Source of the DNA: Stachybotrys elegans
Taxonomy: Eukaryota > Ascomycota > Sordariomycetes > Hypocreales > Stachybotryaceae
Assembly (NCBI GenBank): GCA_020746835.1
Contig: JAGPNK010000005.1
Location: forward strand, 992,001 to 1,056,000
Length of the DNA stretch: 64,000 bases
Reading direction: 5' to 3'
How positions within the stretch are numbered: the first letter of the stretch is position 1; every line of letters begins with the position of its first letter. The notes under the pieces were generated by a model. The model made no database searches. It saw only the letters and a list, made by a program, of their open reading frames with translations, and was not told the DNA's origin. This document shows positions 37,936-48,004 of the stretch, one piece after another. Both the position numbers and the translations under genes were made by a program.

Positions 37936-40576
37936 GGTTTGATTAGCAACTAGATAAATTACAAGTATGAAAAGTATGGAAGATGGGAGATGGAAGAAGG
38001 AAGAAGGTATGGAAGAGAATGGAGAAGCTGATGGGAGAGTCAAGTCGAGGAGGAGGTAGTAGAAGGGGGATATAAAGTAGTCGACGAGAGATACGGACAC
38101 AATGGGATGGGGCAGGATGGGACAGGACGGATGGGATGCAGAAGGACAAGGTCATTGTCGAGCATGGGGGGTGAACGGGAAGCCCCGGAAACGGAGCTGG
38201 AGGTGTACGGCGAAGCAGAGTTTGAGCAGGAGGGGTAGGTAAGACTTACGCCATTGGCTTGATGGGCTTATACGAGTACATGGCGGGCGATAGAGACGGA
38301 GCGCAGTGAATCCAAATGGTGGTGGCGCTCTCGTGGATCTGCAAGTCTGGACGTTGACAGGAGTTCTAAACAGAAAGTCCGCGTACGGAGGAGGAGGAGG
38401 AGGGGGGTGTCCCGTTTCGGCGAGACAAGGTCTTGCAGATGCTGCTGATTGAAAGGGAAGCGTTTGCCGGGTGGGACGGGGCTGACGACGTGCCGGCGGC
38501 AAGGGGTAAAGCTGTCTGAGCCTTTTGCGATTGAGTTTGATGGTGGTGGTGTGAGAAGAGGAGGAGGAGGAGGAAGAAAGAGAAGTAAGAAGAAAAGGTG
38601 ACAGGTAGGAAAAAGAAGGAGAGCGAATGGGCTCCGGCGTCGGGAATTGGGAGCAACTTCGGGTTTGCCGTCCGTCCCACAGAACAACAACCTGATGGCA
38701 GCTCGCGCCCAACTCTCTGTTGCCCATGGTTCCCCTCGCTGCCCATCCCTCTCTGCAACCTGGATCTCGCATGCGCAAACGGGCGCCCTGCGGATTCGCC
38801 ACGGACGGCCGTCTGGACTAGACGATGGCATGGGGGACGGAGGCATGAACCGAGCACACACCCCCTGGCACATACTTACAGGACAGAGATCGGCAGAGCC
38901 AATGCCACTCGACTGACTGCGGACTGATTCAACAGCTTCCAGACCGCCCACCCCTCTGCACTGTCTCCCTGTATGTAGGCTTGCTGGAACCCGCGCATGC
39001 ATGCTGCATGTGCATACATACGAGGCGAGGCGAGACGCACGGGGCCGGTGTGGCCTTCTCTGTCTTTGCTGCATCCATCCAGGCTCGAAGCTCTCTGTTT
39101 TTACCCACTTCATGCACGCAACCCCGCATTTACCCCCCACCTCCTCATCACTAATGGAAACGAAACCATCCATCAAACCATCATTTCTGTCGCCATCCCA
39201 CGCCCGCACACATTTGCAAGCCTGCTCATAGCATGCCGTACCTGAGCTGGCGCAGACATCCCGCAGCTCAAGTGACACGCCGCCGCCGCCACCGCCACCT
39301 CCAGCGCCCGTCTCTCACCTCCCCGAGCTCCCCAAGAGAGAGAGAGAGAGGGAAAAAAAAAAAAAGGCCCCAAACTTCCCGCATCCAAACATGCATCCCA
39401 AGTTGCTATTCCAACCTAGCTATCAAAATGCTCCAGACACCCCTCGCGCTCACCAAAATGTCCAGCAAAGTTATACCCACCAAACTAACCCCCGCGCCGA
39501 GCCCATCATGAGATCCACGTCCGTCAATCGCATACAAATCAGTCCAAAATACTGCTGCCTACAATGGGGCGCCATGTTGTCTCGACTCGATCCACGACCC
39601 TCTTTTACCGCTTGGCTCTCGGGCAGCCAAATTTCAATGGGCCAATCCATCTAAAATATCGTCTGAGCGTCTGAGCTGCCCTGCCATCCTGCCATCCTGC
39701 CATCTCACGATGGTTGCTTCGGCGTACGCGGCCGACGGCTCCACGTCTTCTAGATTGGTAACTTTAACCTCCCTCTATCCACACACACGCATGCGTGGAC
39801 ACACCCTGCTTTCGGCACCTGCTAGGACTCAACACTTTTTGCTTCTTCCTCCCTCCTCCTTCCTCTCCCCTCCCCTCATCTCTTCTCTTCTCTTCTTCGT
39901 TGACTGCTATTTCGGGATTTGGATTCCATATCTCCCACTTCAGTGTCACGCGGCTCCCTCTCCCCTGCGTCGTCTGGCCCAACGCCCCGTCCTATTCATC
40001 CATTACCCACTCCTATGCGCCTTTCCATCCCTCACCGCTGGTGATCCTACTCTCAGCGACGATCCCACCTGTCTCTCGTGACCCTCTTCGCAGCATGCTC
40101 CCGCCCAGTCCTTCCACTAGCTCGGCACCACGCCGAGCCCTTCATCACAGCCAAGTCATCAATCAACAAGAGGAAAAAGTGTCCGCCGTGGCCCATCTGA
40201 CCTCGTAACGCGCAAACACATGCAGCTATGCCTTCGGAGCAATTCCAAGTCGCAAATCCCAATGTCTTGTACGCGCTGGAACCTTTTGGGCTTGGCAGAA
40301 AGCTCACTTCCGTTGTCTGGCCAGACCAGCTCGCGAAAAATACGTCAATCAATTATCAGCGCTCCTATAGAACCCCCGCCATGGCTGACAAGCACCGTGA
40401 TCCAATATACCTAGTATGCCACATAGGAGGTTTCCTAAAGATATGGTACTTTGTGGGAATAAGATAGAAGAAGAGCAAAGTCAAAGAAATCGCAAGCGAA
40501 ACAGAAAAGAAGAAGAAAAAAAAGCAGAGAGAAAGAAGAGAGGGAGAGAAAGGGAAAAGATTCCTCGTTGGTCTCG
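37936..40576. other. intergenic: FGGY-kinase promoter and downstream flank of the unknown gene
   Basis: 2.64 kb. 37940-38160 and 38520-38610 are purine-rich on the plus strand (pyrimidine-rich on the kinase sense strand). 39830-39900 is pyrimidine-rich on the plus strand. 40455-40562, just after the unknown gene's stop, is almost pure A/G. Long overlapping minus-strand frames at 38152-39278 look like by-products of biased composition. No recognisable gene or RNA. Confidence 0.55.
39681..39704. repeat. CTGCCATC tandem repeat, three copies
   Basis: Three near-identical 8-9 bp units in intergenic DNA. Confidence 0.7.
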
Positions 40577-43168
40577 TTACTCGTCCAAATCCTCCGTCTG
40601 TGATCCTTCAATCAAGATCACCACCGTCAGAGTCGCCGCGTATGCTTCTCGAATGGCACACGCCATACTTAATCGAACCGTCAGTCCCAGTGTTTTACCA
40701 AAAAGGGGGAGAGGGCTCATTGACTCACCACGTCTTACGGATGTCTGCCACGATCGCATTCAGCCCCCAGTGCGAGCACCACGCCCGTCCTAGGACCTCG
40801 TTGTCGCGCACCTTGAAGGCTTCCACCACGAGCACCTTCTCGTCGTCGACGTCTTCCCCGTCATCTGCTCGCCCGCCGCCGTAGGGCCCCGGTGGTGCGG
40901 GGCTTGAGCGCTCGCTGTAATGGGAACCGGCGCCATGTCCTCCGTACAACCGGCCCCAGTCCTTGATGTTGACAATCTTATCTACCTTGATGTATTGGTA
41001 TGCGTAGTCGAAGAAGAGCGGGTGCGGACCGCCCGAGCACGGCCATGCCGATATGAACGACACGTCGTACATGAGCCGCAGAGGCCACGACACTCCGTCA
41101 ATGGCGAATTGCACCATGGCGTCAAACAGCCGTGGGCTCGAGGAAGATGCCCGCTCCTCAGCCGGTTTGAGGCCCAGGAGCTCGATGCGCACCGTGTCCA
41201 CCACATCATACAGATCCGGCGTCGGCAGCCCGTAATCCTGCACCGGGTACGTCTCGCCCGGCGGACCTAAAGCGTCCGATCGCTCCGCCATGCTCTCAAC
41301 GTCCTCGGCTCGGAGCTGCTGCTTCGGTCGTCGACACCGGATCCGTGCTATTTGCGACCTACCCAGATCCGCCGTCGGCCGACCGGGACCTACCCAGCCA
41401 GCCAGAACGGTGCACGTCGGCGCCAGCACTTTACCCACGATGCAACTAGCCGACCAGTACGTGTAACTACTACGATACTGGAAGCCGCAGTGCGGATGGA
41501 TATGCGACATGAGCGCCAGCTCGTCCGTGGCGGGATCCGGATCCAGGTCAATCAGGGTATTCATGATGAGGAATGGGAATGTCGGCTACCACCCAGTTAG
41601 CTGCTCAACTCCTTCTTATTCACCTGCTACCCCAGAGCAGACGGAGCCTTGCCACTTACCCCTGGAAGCACCAAGCCGCTGAAGTAGGCAAAGGTATCGG
41701 AGCTAATGGAATCAAGACTCATCTCATCGTCTTTTTGCGCCAAGTTCTCCAACGTCTCTGCCAGGTTGGGCCACTTCATTGCCTTAGCAAACCGCTTGAG
41801 CGTCTTGACCTGCCGCCTCCTCAGCTTGTATCGTAGAACCGCTATCACACCAACCGGTCAGCAAACCAAAACCCCAGGAAGAAAGAAGAAAGAAGAAAGA
41901 AGGGATTGGAAAAGATTCCAAGGGAGAGCCCTACTCTGGTCCGGCGTCTCGCCCCAATCCTGCACACGCACGTTCTCCCTCCACCGCCGTGCGAGGGCGA
42001 GGTTCCACTGTATGGTAGGCGGTATCTGCCGCAGCAGCTTCTCCTTGGCGTACTTGCTATGCTGCGACGACTGGATCCGGAGATCCAGCTCCATGCTCAG
42101 CAGCAGCTGGTGGAAGAAGAGGTGGTACTGCTCCTGCGTCTCGGGGCTCTTGTCGAAGATGAAGCGCGTCACCACCTGGTTCTTGGGGTTCGTGAAGTCA
42201 ATCCAGTCCGGCCGCGAGAGCACCAGGATCAGGTCCGTGATCTGCTTGTCCAGGGTCTTGTGCGGGTGCAGGATCTTATCCGGGTCGCGGAGCATCCGCT
42301 TGTAGAGGATGCGGTACAGGAGGTCCTCGTCGTCGTCCTCGAGTCCGGCCTGAAGCTCTCTGAGCCTCTCCATGATCCGTTCAAGGCTCATTTCTCGCGG
42401 CAAAACCCCAGAATCTCGCAACGTCAGCGTTGGCGGGAACATGCTCGCCATGGACGCCCACTGGTTGACGGTGATGGTGCCGCGGTGGTAGCCGAAGTAG
42501 AAGGAGTAGCTGGGCTGCTCCAACGTCTCCCAAGGATACGATGCGTTGCCGGACCCTTGGATCTTCATCGTCATCAGCTGCGTCATGGTGTCGTGAAGGT
42601 CGGCCGCATCGGTGTGGCCGTCGCGATTACCCGTGGACGTGATGTAGAGCGCATAGCAGTCATCAGGCGCATGGGGAATGGCTCGCTTGTGTCCAACATG
42701 AGAGGAAGCGCCTCTGGAGATCAGATCCGAGGCGTGCGGCGGCATGAGCTCAGCTGTTACGGGCATGCCGCTCGGAGGCCACTCGGTCAAGGGCGCCCGA
42801 GGTGTTGAGTCTCGGCGCGCATTGATGCTGTCCCTCCGGCGAGGGCCGTTGCTCCTCCTGTTGGCAAGGCCTCGAGCGTCCCCATCAGGTTCATCTGCAG
42901 GCGGTGCTGGGCTCGGCCGCCTAGGCCGTCGCCGCTGACGAGGGTTCTCGTCACCACCAGTTGTCCACGGGCGACCACTATCATTCACCGAGAAGGAGCC
43001 TTCATCGCTGGGCGCTTCCTGGAGGGTCTGTGCCAGTTCGGCGTCAGTCGGCCACAGCGCATTTGGAAGAGAAGCGAGACGATTTACCAATCTGTTGATC
43101 CTCTTGACCAGACTACCGCGTCGGAGAATTCCTCCCCAGAAGCCCTTCTTCTCTTTCGGCTCGGCCAT
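40577..43168 (-). CDS. protein of unknown function, 787 residues
   Basis: I do not recognise this protein. Model: complement(40577..40667, 40729..41585, 41660..41841, 41936..43168). The start is the ATG giving MAEPKEKKGFWGGILRR. Residues 20-60 are basic then acidic (LVKRINRLVNRL, LAQTLQEAPSDEGSF), and 66-130 are Arg/Pro-rich and disordered. From about 165 a folded, conserved-looking region runs through YALYITSTGNRDGHTDAADL, SFYFGYHRGTITVNQW, MERLRELQAGLEDDDED, and RRWRENVRVQDWGETPDQ at exon 1/2, into exon 3. There is no signal peptide or clear membrane segment. Two points are uncertain. A 75-nt stretch (41319-41393) is in-frame, stop-free, GT...AG bounded and intron-like; if spliced the protein is 762 residues. 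The last intron uses an AAG acceptor and yields the tail AIREAYAATLTVVILIEG; without it translation stops at 40725 after IRKTW. Protein-coding status is secure from composition and consistent phasing. Confidence 0.8.
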
Positions 43169-44540
43169 CTCAGCCACCAGGAGGAGTTGTTGGCAGGCCG
43201 CTGGGATGCGATGCTATCTGCTATCTGCTCCCTCGGGCCTCAGCTCAAGAGTGCAGCTGGGAAAATCAGATGCCGATAGATTCAGACCAAATACATTGTC
43301 TTCTCGGCGCAAGCAAAAGAAGTGGGACCTCGAATCGGGCGCTCTCTCGAGGCTCTTTATCCCCAGTGGTCGAGGAGACTCGGCAGTCTTGTGAGAAAGC
43401 AGCCCGAAAGCGCGCGGCAAGCAACGACCAACCCGACGCTCCACGAATGCCGAACAGAGACAAGTCGGGTCGGTTGGGTGGATACTAAGCTGAAGATATC
43501 CAGGCCCTTAATGAGACCAGCCTCGCTTGCAAGGATAGCTAGCAATCGAAGACAAGACAGAGTCGGCGGTGTGCCCCTTCTTGTCCTGTTTGTTTTCCTG
43601 TGCGCCTCTTCGGAAAGGGAGGTGGAGAAGAAGAAAGGGGAGAGGAAAAAAAGAAGAGGAAAAAGAGAGAGAGAGGGAGAGAGAGAAAGAGTAGGTGAAG
43701 AGGAATACGCGTTTGGGTGAGGCTGTGGATGCAGATGCAGGGAGCGCAGAAGCCGCCCGCCTGGGTTGGTTCGGGTCGGCTCAGGTGAGTGAGGTAGTAG
43801 GTGACAACAGCTATTAGTGAGTGCTAGGTTGTGTTTTGACAGGGCCACGCTGTATGTAGGTACTTGTAGGTAATAATAAATTAAATCGAGAAACGGGAAT
43901 GAATCCCTTCAAGGTCCCGCGTTCTATGTCTTTCTTTCAATTGCGAGTACTACTAAACAGTACTACCTATGTACCTACTACCTGTACCCCCTCTCAAGCG
44001 AAATAATGTACCTGCTGCCGCCCTTTGACTCGCCCTCACGACAGGCAGCCCTTGGTTCCCTTGTTGTGCAGGCTCGCAAAGGGCGGCGTCGGGCGCATTC
44101 AAACGAAAACACACACATCTATGTATGTGCGTTTGCAGATTTTCCATTGTTCCACCTGCCAATAACCCTGCATCAATGCCCTTTATGTGATTCACTGCTC
44201 CGCTGCTCTGAATCCTCCCTTGCCAATCACTGTGCAGCCGCTTATCCACATTACCTAAATATTAGTACCTTACCTGGGCTTCACACAGAACTGTCCCGAG
44301 CCTGACCGAGTCTTGTCATCTATCTCGCCCGACGCTGGTGCATGCATTTGCATCGGATGCCTGATTTATTTTATTTTCGCTACCTAACAAGTTGTGGCAT
44401 AGTACACATGCTCGTCCACTGCGTCCAATCTTACATACACAAAGAACATTAATGATAGTCTGGGCACTCGCTCCCTCTTCTCTCTCTTCTCCCTCTCTCG
44501 CCTTGACGATGAAACGTGTGCATATTTCATGCTGCATCGA
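43169..44540. other. intergenic: promoter of the unknown gene and VTC 3' flank
   Basis: 1.37 kb, no gene. 43617-43692 is a nearly pure A/G tract on the plus strand (pyrimidine-rich on the sense strand of the unknown gene), a likely leader or core-promoter element. A cluster of TAGGTA/TACCTA words lies at 43855-43990 and near 44265. Confidence 0.55.
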
Positions 44541-46947
44541 TTACAGAAGCTCGTCCGTGATGATTTGCGTCGAATTTCCTTCGTCCATTCTTTCAAAAGC
44601 AGCTCGCCACTGTGTGCCTGTTAGTTATGCCGACGCGACATGTTTTGCAGAACGACTCTCTTACCTGGAGAACAAAGTTGACAACCAAAGCAATCATGAT
44701 GGAGATGCTGATAATGACTGGTCCAACCATGTTGTCAAAATCCTTGCCGCTCCTCTCCAGAATCATCTTCCTCCTGACACGGAGCATCGCATAGCCCCAA
44801 ACACCAGTAAAGACAGCAATGGCGAGGTAGATGATCCCCATGACCTCGATCAAAATGTTGCCTCCCGCAGCCGAGTACAGACCAACGGCCAGCGCGCCCT
44901 GCAGGAGGCATACGTGCTGCCACTTGAGGAACGTTCGCTCATTGGCTAGCCAAACCTTGGGTTCGACCTTGAGCTCGCCCATGTTCTTGATCCACTGCTC
45001 CGGCTCGACCACGCCCTCTGGCAGAGTTGCTTCCCGCTGGGCCCGCTTGGCTCGAGAATACTTGGTAAGCGAGAATCCGGGCAACACAGAGGACAGGGTT
45101 CCGTAGCCGCCCTTCTTTTGCTGGTCCTGAGAGCTCTGGTCAGCGCCATCCCCCCCGCTGGGCCCAGGCTCGTTCAAGGATCGTGATGCCTGAGCGCTGC
45201 TCTCAGCAGTCATGCGATCCTGCAGATACGACTGCCCGACCGGCGAGCTTTGGGCAGCCTTGTAAGAGGCCGACATGTTCTTGGCCAGACTCCCAACCAC
45301 CATTGCATCCTCAGCTCGCTGCGCTCTACGCTGCTCTTCCTCCTGGAATGCCTTCTGGGGGTCTTTGCGGATGTCCGACTGCAGGTCGCTCAGCCACATG
45401 GGCAGGTTGTTGACGTTATCCTCGAAGAGCGAGGCGACGCCGTGAACAAACTTGGAGAACTTGGGTGCTCGGTGAACGAGGTGCGACGTCATCAGGTCCT
45501 CGATCCAGGTTGGTCGCTTGCGGTTTCCGTCCTCCTTCAGCTTGATCTCGAGGATCGCATAAGGGAACTTGGACACCTCGCTCTGGTTGATGTTCTTGAA
45601 GGGGTAGGAGATGTTACCCTCATCAATGTCGAGCCGGTGCCACTCGTTGGGATCACGGCATGGCCGGTCTGGGTCAAGGGTATCCTCGCGGATAAAGGCC
45701 AGGTCGTTGTCAATGGAGATGCGCACGCGGTCGTCGGCAGGCTTTTGGAAAGCTCTTCGCGTGTAATTTGCCCTTATCACGGGAGACAGGCTCTTTTGCT
45801 GAAGAAAACCCTGAATCTTGGTGATGGTAGTCTTGAACTCCTCAATCTTCTCGGCCGGGTGGCCCTGGCGTTCCATCTTCTGAACCAGCTTTTCCGTGAT
45901 GTTCTCGCCATTGATGAAGGGCTTGATGTTCTTCTCCTTGATGACAAACTTCTTCTCTTGGCTGTTGCCCTGGCCATCGGCCGTCTTGAGCTCGACAAAA
46001 ACATCGGGCTTGGTGCTGAGGTTTCCATACCATCGCAAGCGAAGGGAAGATGTATCGGACTGGCGGTCGACCTTTTCGGAGTAGAGCTCGAAATCCTTGT
46101 TGTCAAAGTACAGCGACGTAATGGCAGGCGACTCATGGCCGTCAAGCTCTTTGGCCGACTGCTGGCTATATACGAGAGCGGGAAGTCTAGGAAGAATGAA
46201 GGTTTCGACTTCAAAAAGATTATCGGGGTGGACCCAGACTGTTTGCAGGAAAACACTCGTCAGTACAGTTCTCAATCCCACCGAGAAACCGCGGAAAGAT
46301 CACATACACTTGTAGGCCGTATACCTCTCGCCGTTATGGGTCTCGCTGGGGTTCTCGACATCGACGGGCGCTTCTTGCTCCCCCTCAAGCTGCTCTCGGA
46401 TGGCGGTGTACATGACATCGAGTTTATCCAGGAGCGGGCGGTAGCTCGACTCGGAGTTGAAAGGTCGCTCAGCCAGGCGGAGCTGGGTCATGGGGCGGAT
46501 AGGGTAGATGTTGCGACGCTTGCGATCATGCTTCTTGACGATCTTGAGGAAGCCGGTGTAGTTGATGTTGCTGTAGCGCTTGAGCTCCCTCACCTCCTTG
46601 AGGATGTCGTCCAGCTCCGCCTTGAGCTCCTTGATGCGAGTTGTGGTAGCGCCTGTGTCGACCTCCTTGCCCTTGGCGGACTCAGGCGCCAGCTCTCCCA
46701 GGTTGGAGAGAGCAGCGTCGATGCGTGCCCTGAGGGCATCGAAGCGCTCTTGCTGGAATTGAGTGACCTTTTCAAGCTGAACGTTGAAGATCTCGTCGCA
46801 GAATCGGGTCTCGTCCTCCTCGGTCCATGGCGATCCGTCTTCGTCCGACTCGTCCTCCCGCAACAGACGCTGTAGCTTCGCGTAGTCAATGTATTTGGTC
46901 TTCCATGGCGGGTAGATGGACTCCTGAAGAGTCTTGCCGAAATGCAT
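44541..46947 (-). CDS. VTC polyphosphate-polymerase complex subunit, Vtc2/Vtc3-type
   Basis: Subunit of the vacuolar transporter chaperone complex, which makes polyphosphate from ATP and moves it into the vacuole. Its SPX domain senses inositol pyrophosphates. Model: complement(44541..44609, 44665..46238, 46308..46947), 760 residues. SPX: residues 1-175, with the N-terminal motif MHFGKTLQESIYPPWKTKYI and the Lys-rich helix YTGFLKIVKKHDRKR. The tunnel domain starts at FWVHPDNLFEVETFILPRLP (about 214) and includes SLRLRWYG, RDPNEWHRLDID and AILEIKLKED. The PPWK..YI and WHR.DID motifs match yeast Vtc2/Vtc3 better than Vtc4, so this is probably a regulatory rather than the catalytic subunit. Three membrane helices lie at about 655-673, 676-699 and 718-737. 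A TTG-initiated extension upstream was rejected, since Vtc2 begins at the equivalent Met. Likely phosphate-regulated, though no motif proves this. Confidence 0.93.
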
Positions 46948-48004
46948 GTCGTCAGAATAAATGGGTGTCTCGGCCAAGCCTCGATTGCTTCAAGCAGTGG
47001 ATGTTATTGCCAGAGAAATCGCATGAACAACCTAAAGTTTGAGGTGGGAAGGTAGGAATTCAAGGTGGGGAACGGCTGTACAAAGTTAGTCGTGGTCGCT
47101 GGGCCTACAGTGGATAACAACAACAAGGCCCATTAACGTAGCTTCCTCAGCTACTAGCCCAACCGTTTTACAAGAGCCAAAGCGGCCGTATAGTGAGGTC
47201 ATTTTTTATTATGCAGCGTCCGCCTACAGTTACTTACTAAGTAATAAAGCGCATATGTATGCCGTGTAGGAGTACGTGCGCCAGCGATTCGTCAATGGCT
47301 GTTGCCCCACCGCTTATGCCGCCGGACCTGCACGTGTGGACATTGTTGACGCAGAAGAGCCGTCGAGACTACGGACATCCTTGTTCTGACATCAAAGAAG
47401 CTTGGCGTTGCCTCGTCAAAGCCTCCACTGACTTAGCTTCGCAAGAGCGGAGAGAAGCTTTTGCTGGCCCCGCTTACCAGCCCATGAAGGAGCGCACATG
47501 CATGCCATAGCAAGGTCGACGAGGTCAATCTGCAAGGTAGACATCACGACAGTTTTCACTTACGTCTGGGTAGGCAATGGCAGGTTACTCGAATAGCGAT
47601 AAGACAAAAACAATGCCTAGATAGTAGGTGTATCTGAAGTAGACATGTAGCTTCTTTTTCATCTTCTTCTTCGTCTTCTTCTTCTTCGTCTTCTTCGTCT
47701 TCTTCTTCGTCTTCCCATCGGCCAACAGTCGGCTTCACTTCAACAAGTCAGAGTCATGTGTAACAACCAAGAAGTAAATCCTAACTATCTTATCATTCTT
47801 GCATACATTTGCATGGTATAATCATCTTTTCGTATCGCCCAGCCCAAAGGCAAGCAAAGCAAACGCCAAAGAGATCCGAATAAGCCAGCAGTGAAATCAC
47901 ACGAGAGAAGGAAAAAATAACTCCAGACCGTCTCGCCAACCATGCCTTTCCGTCCAGAGTGCGCCGCTCTCCTAACGTCGTACATATATATCCCATGGAA
48001 GCAT
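46948..48004. other. intergenic: VTC promoter and GLT1 3' flank
   Basis: 1.06 kb, no gene. Contains the CTT/CTTCGT repeat at 47651-47716 and A/T-rich sequence around 47200-47250 and 47760-47820, the latter probably GLT1 3' UTR. Confidence 0.55.
47651..47716. repeat. CTT/CTTCGT pyrimidine-rich repeat
   Basis: About 66 bp of CTT and CGT triplets on the plus strand, about 700 bp upstream of the VTC start. The complementary strand reads as an acidic Glu/Asp frame, which I regard as a by-product of the repeat. Confidence 0.8.

Noticed and set aside
38268..39278. 336-residue minus-strand frame upstream of the FGGY kinase
   Set aside because: Begins with a non-ATG codon, is Arg/Pro/Ser/Cys-rich without domain features, and overlaps purine-rich promoter DNA and other frames.
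45250..46875. 541-residue plus-strand frame over the VTC gene
   Set aside because: Antisense shadow; it spans the intron of the real gene and has no domain features.
47556..47738. short acidic minus-strand ORF with Glu/Asp runs
   Set aside because: Direct product of translating the CTT/CTTCGT repeat.
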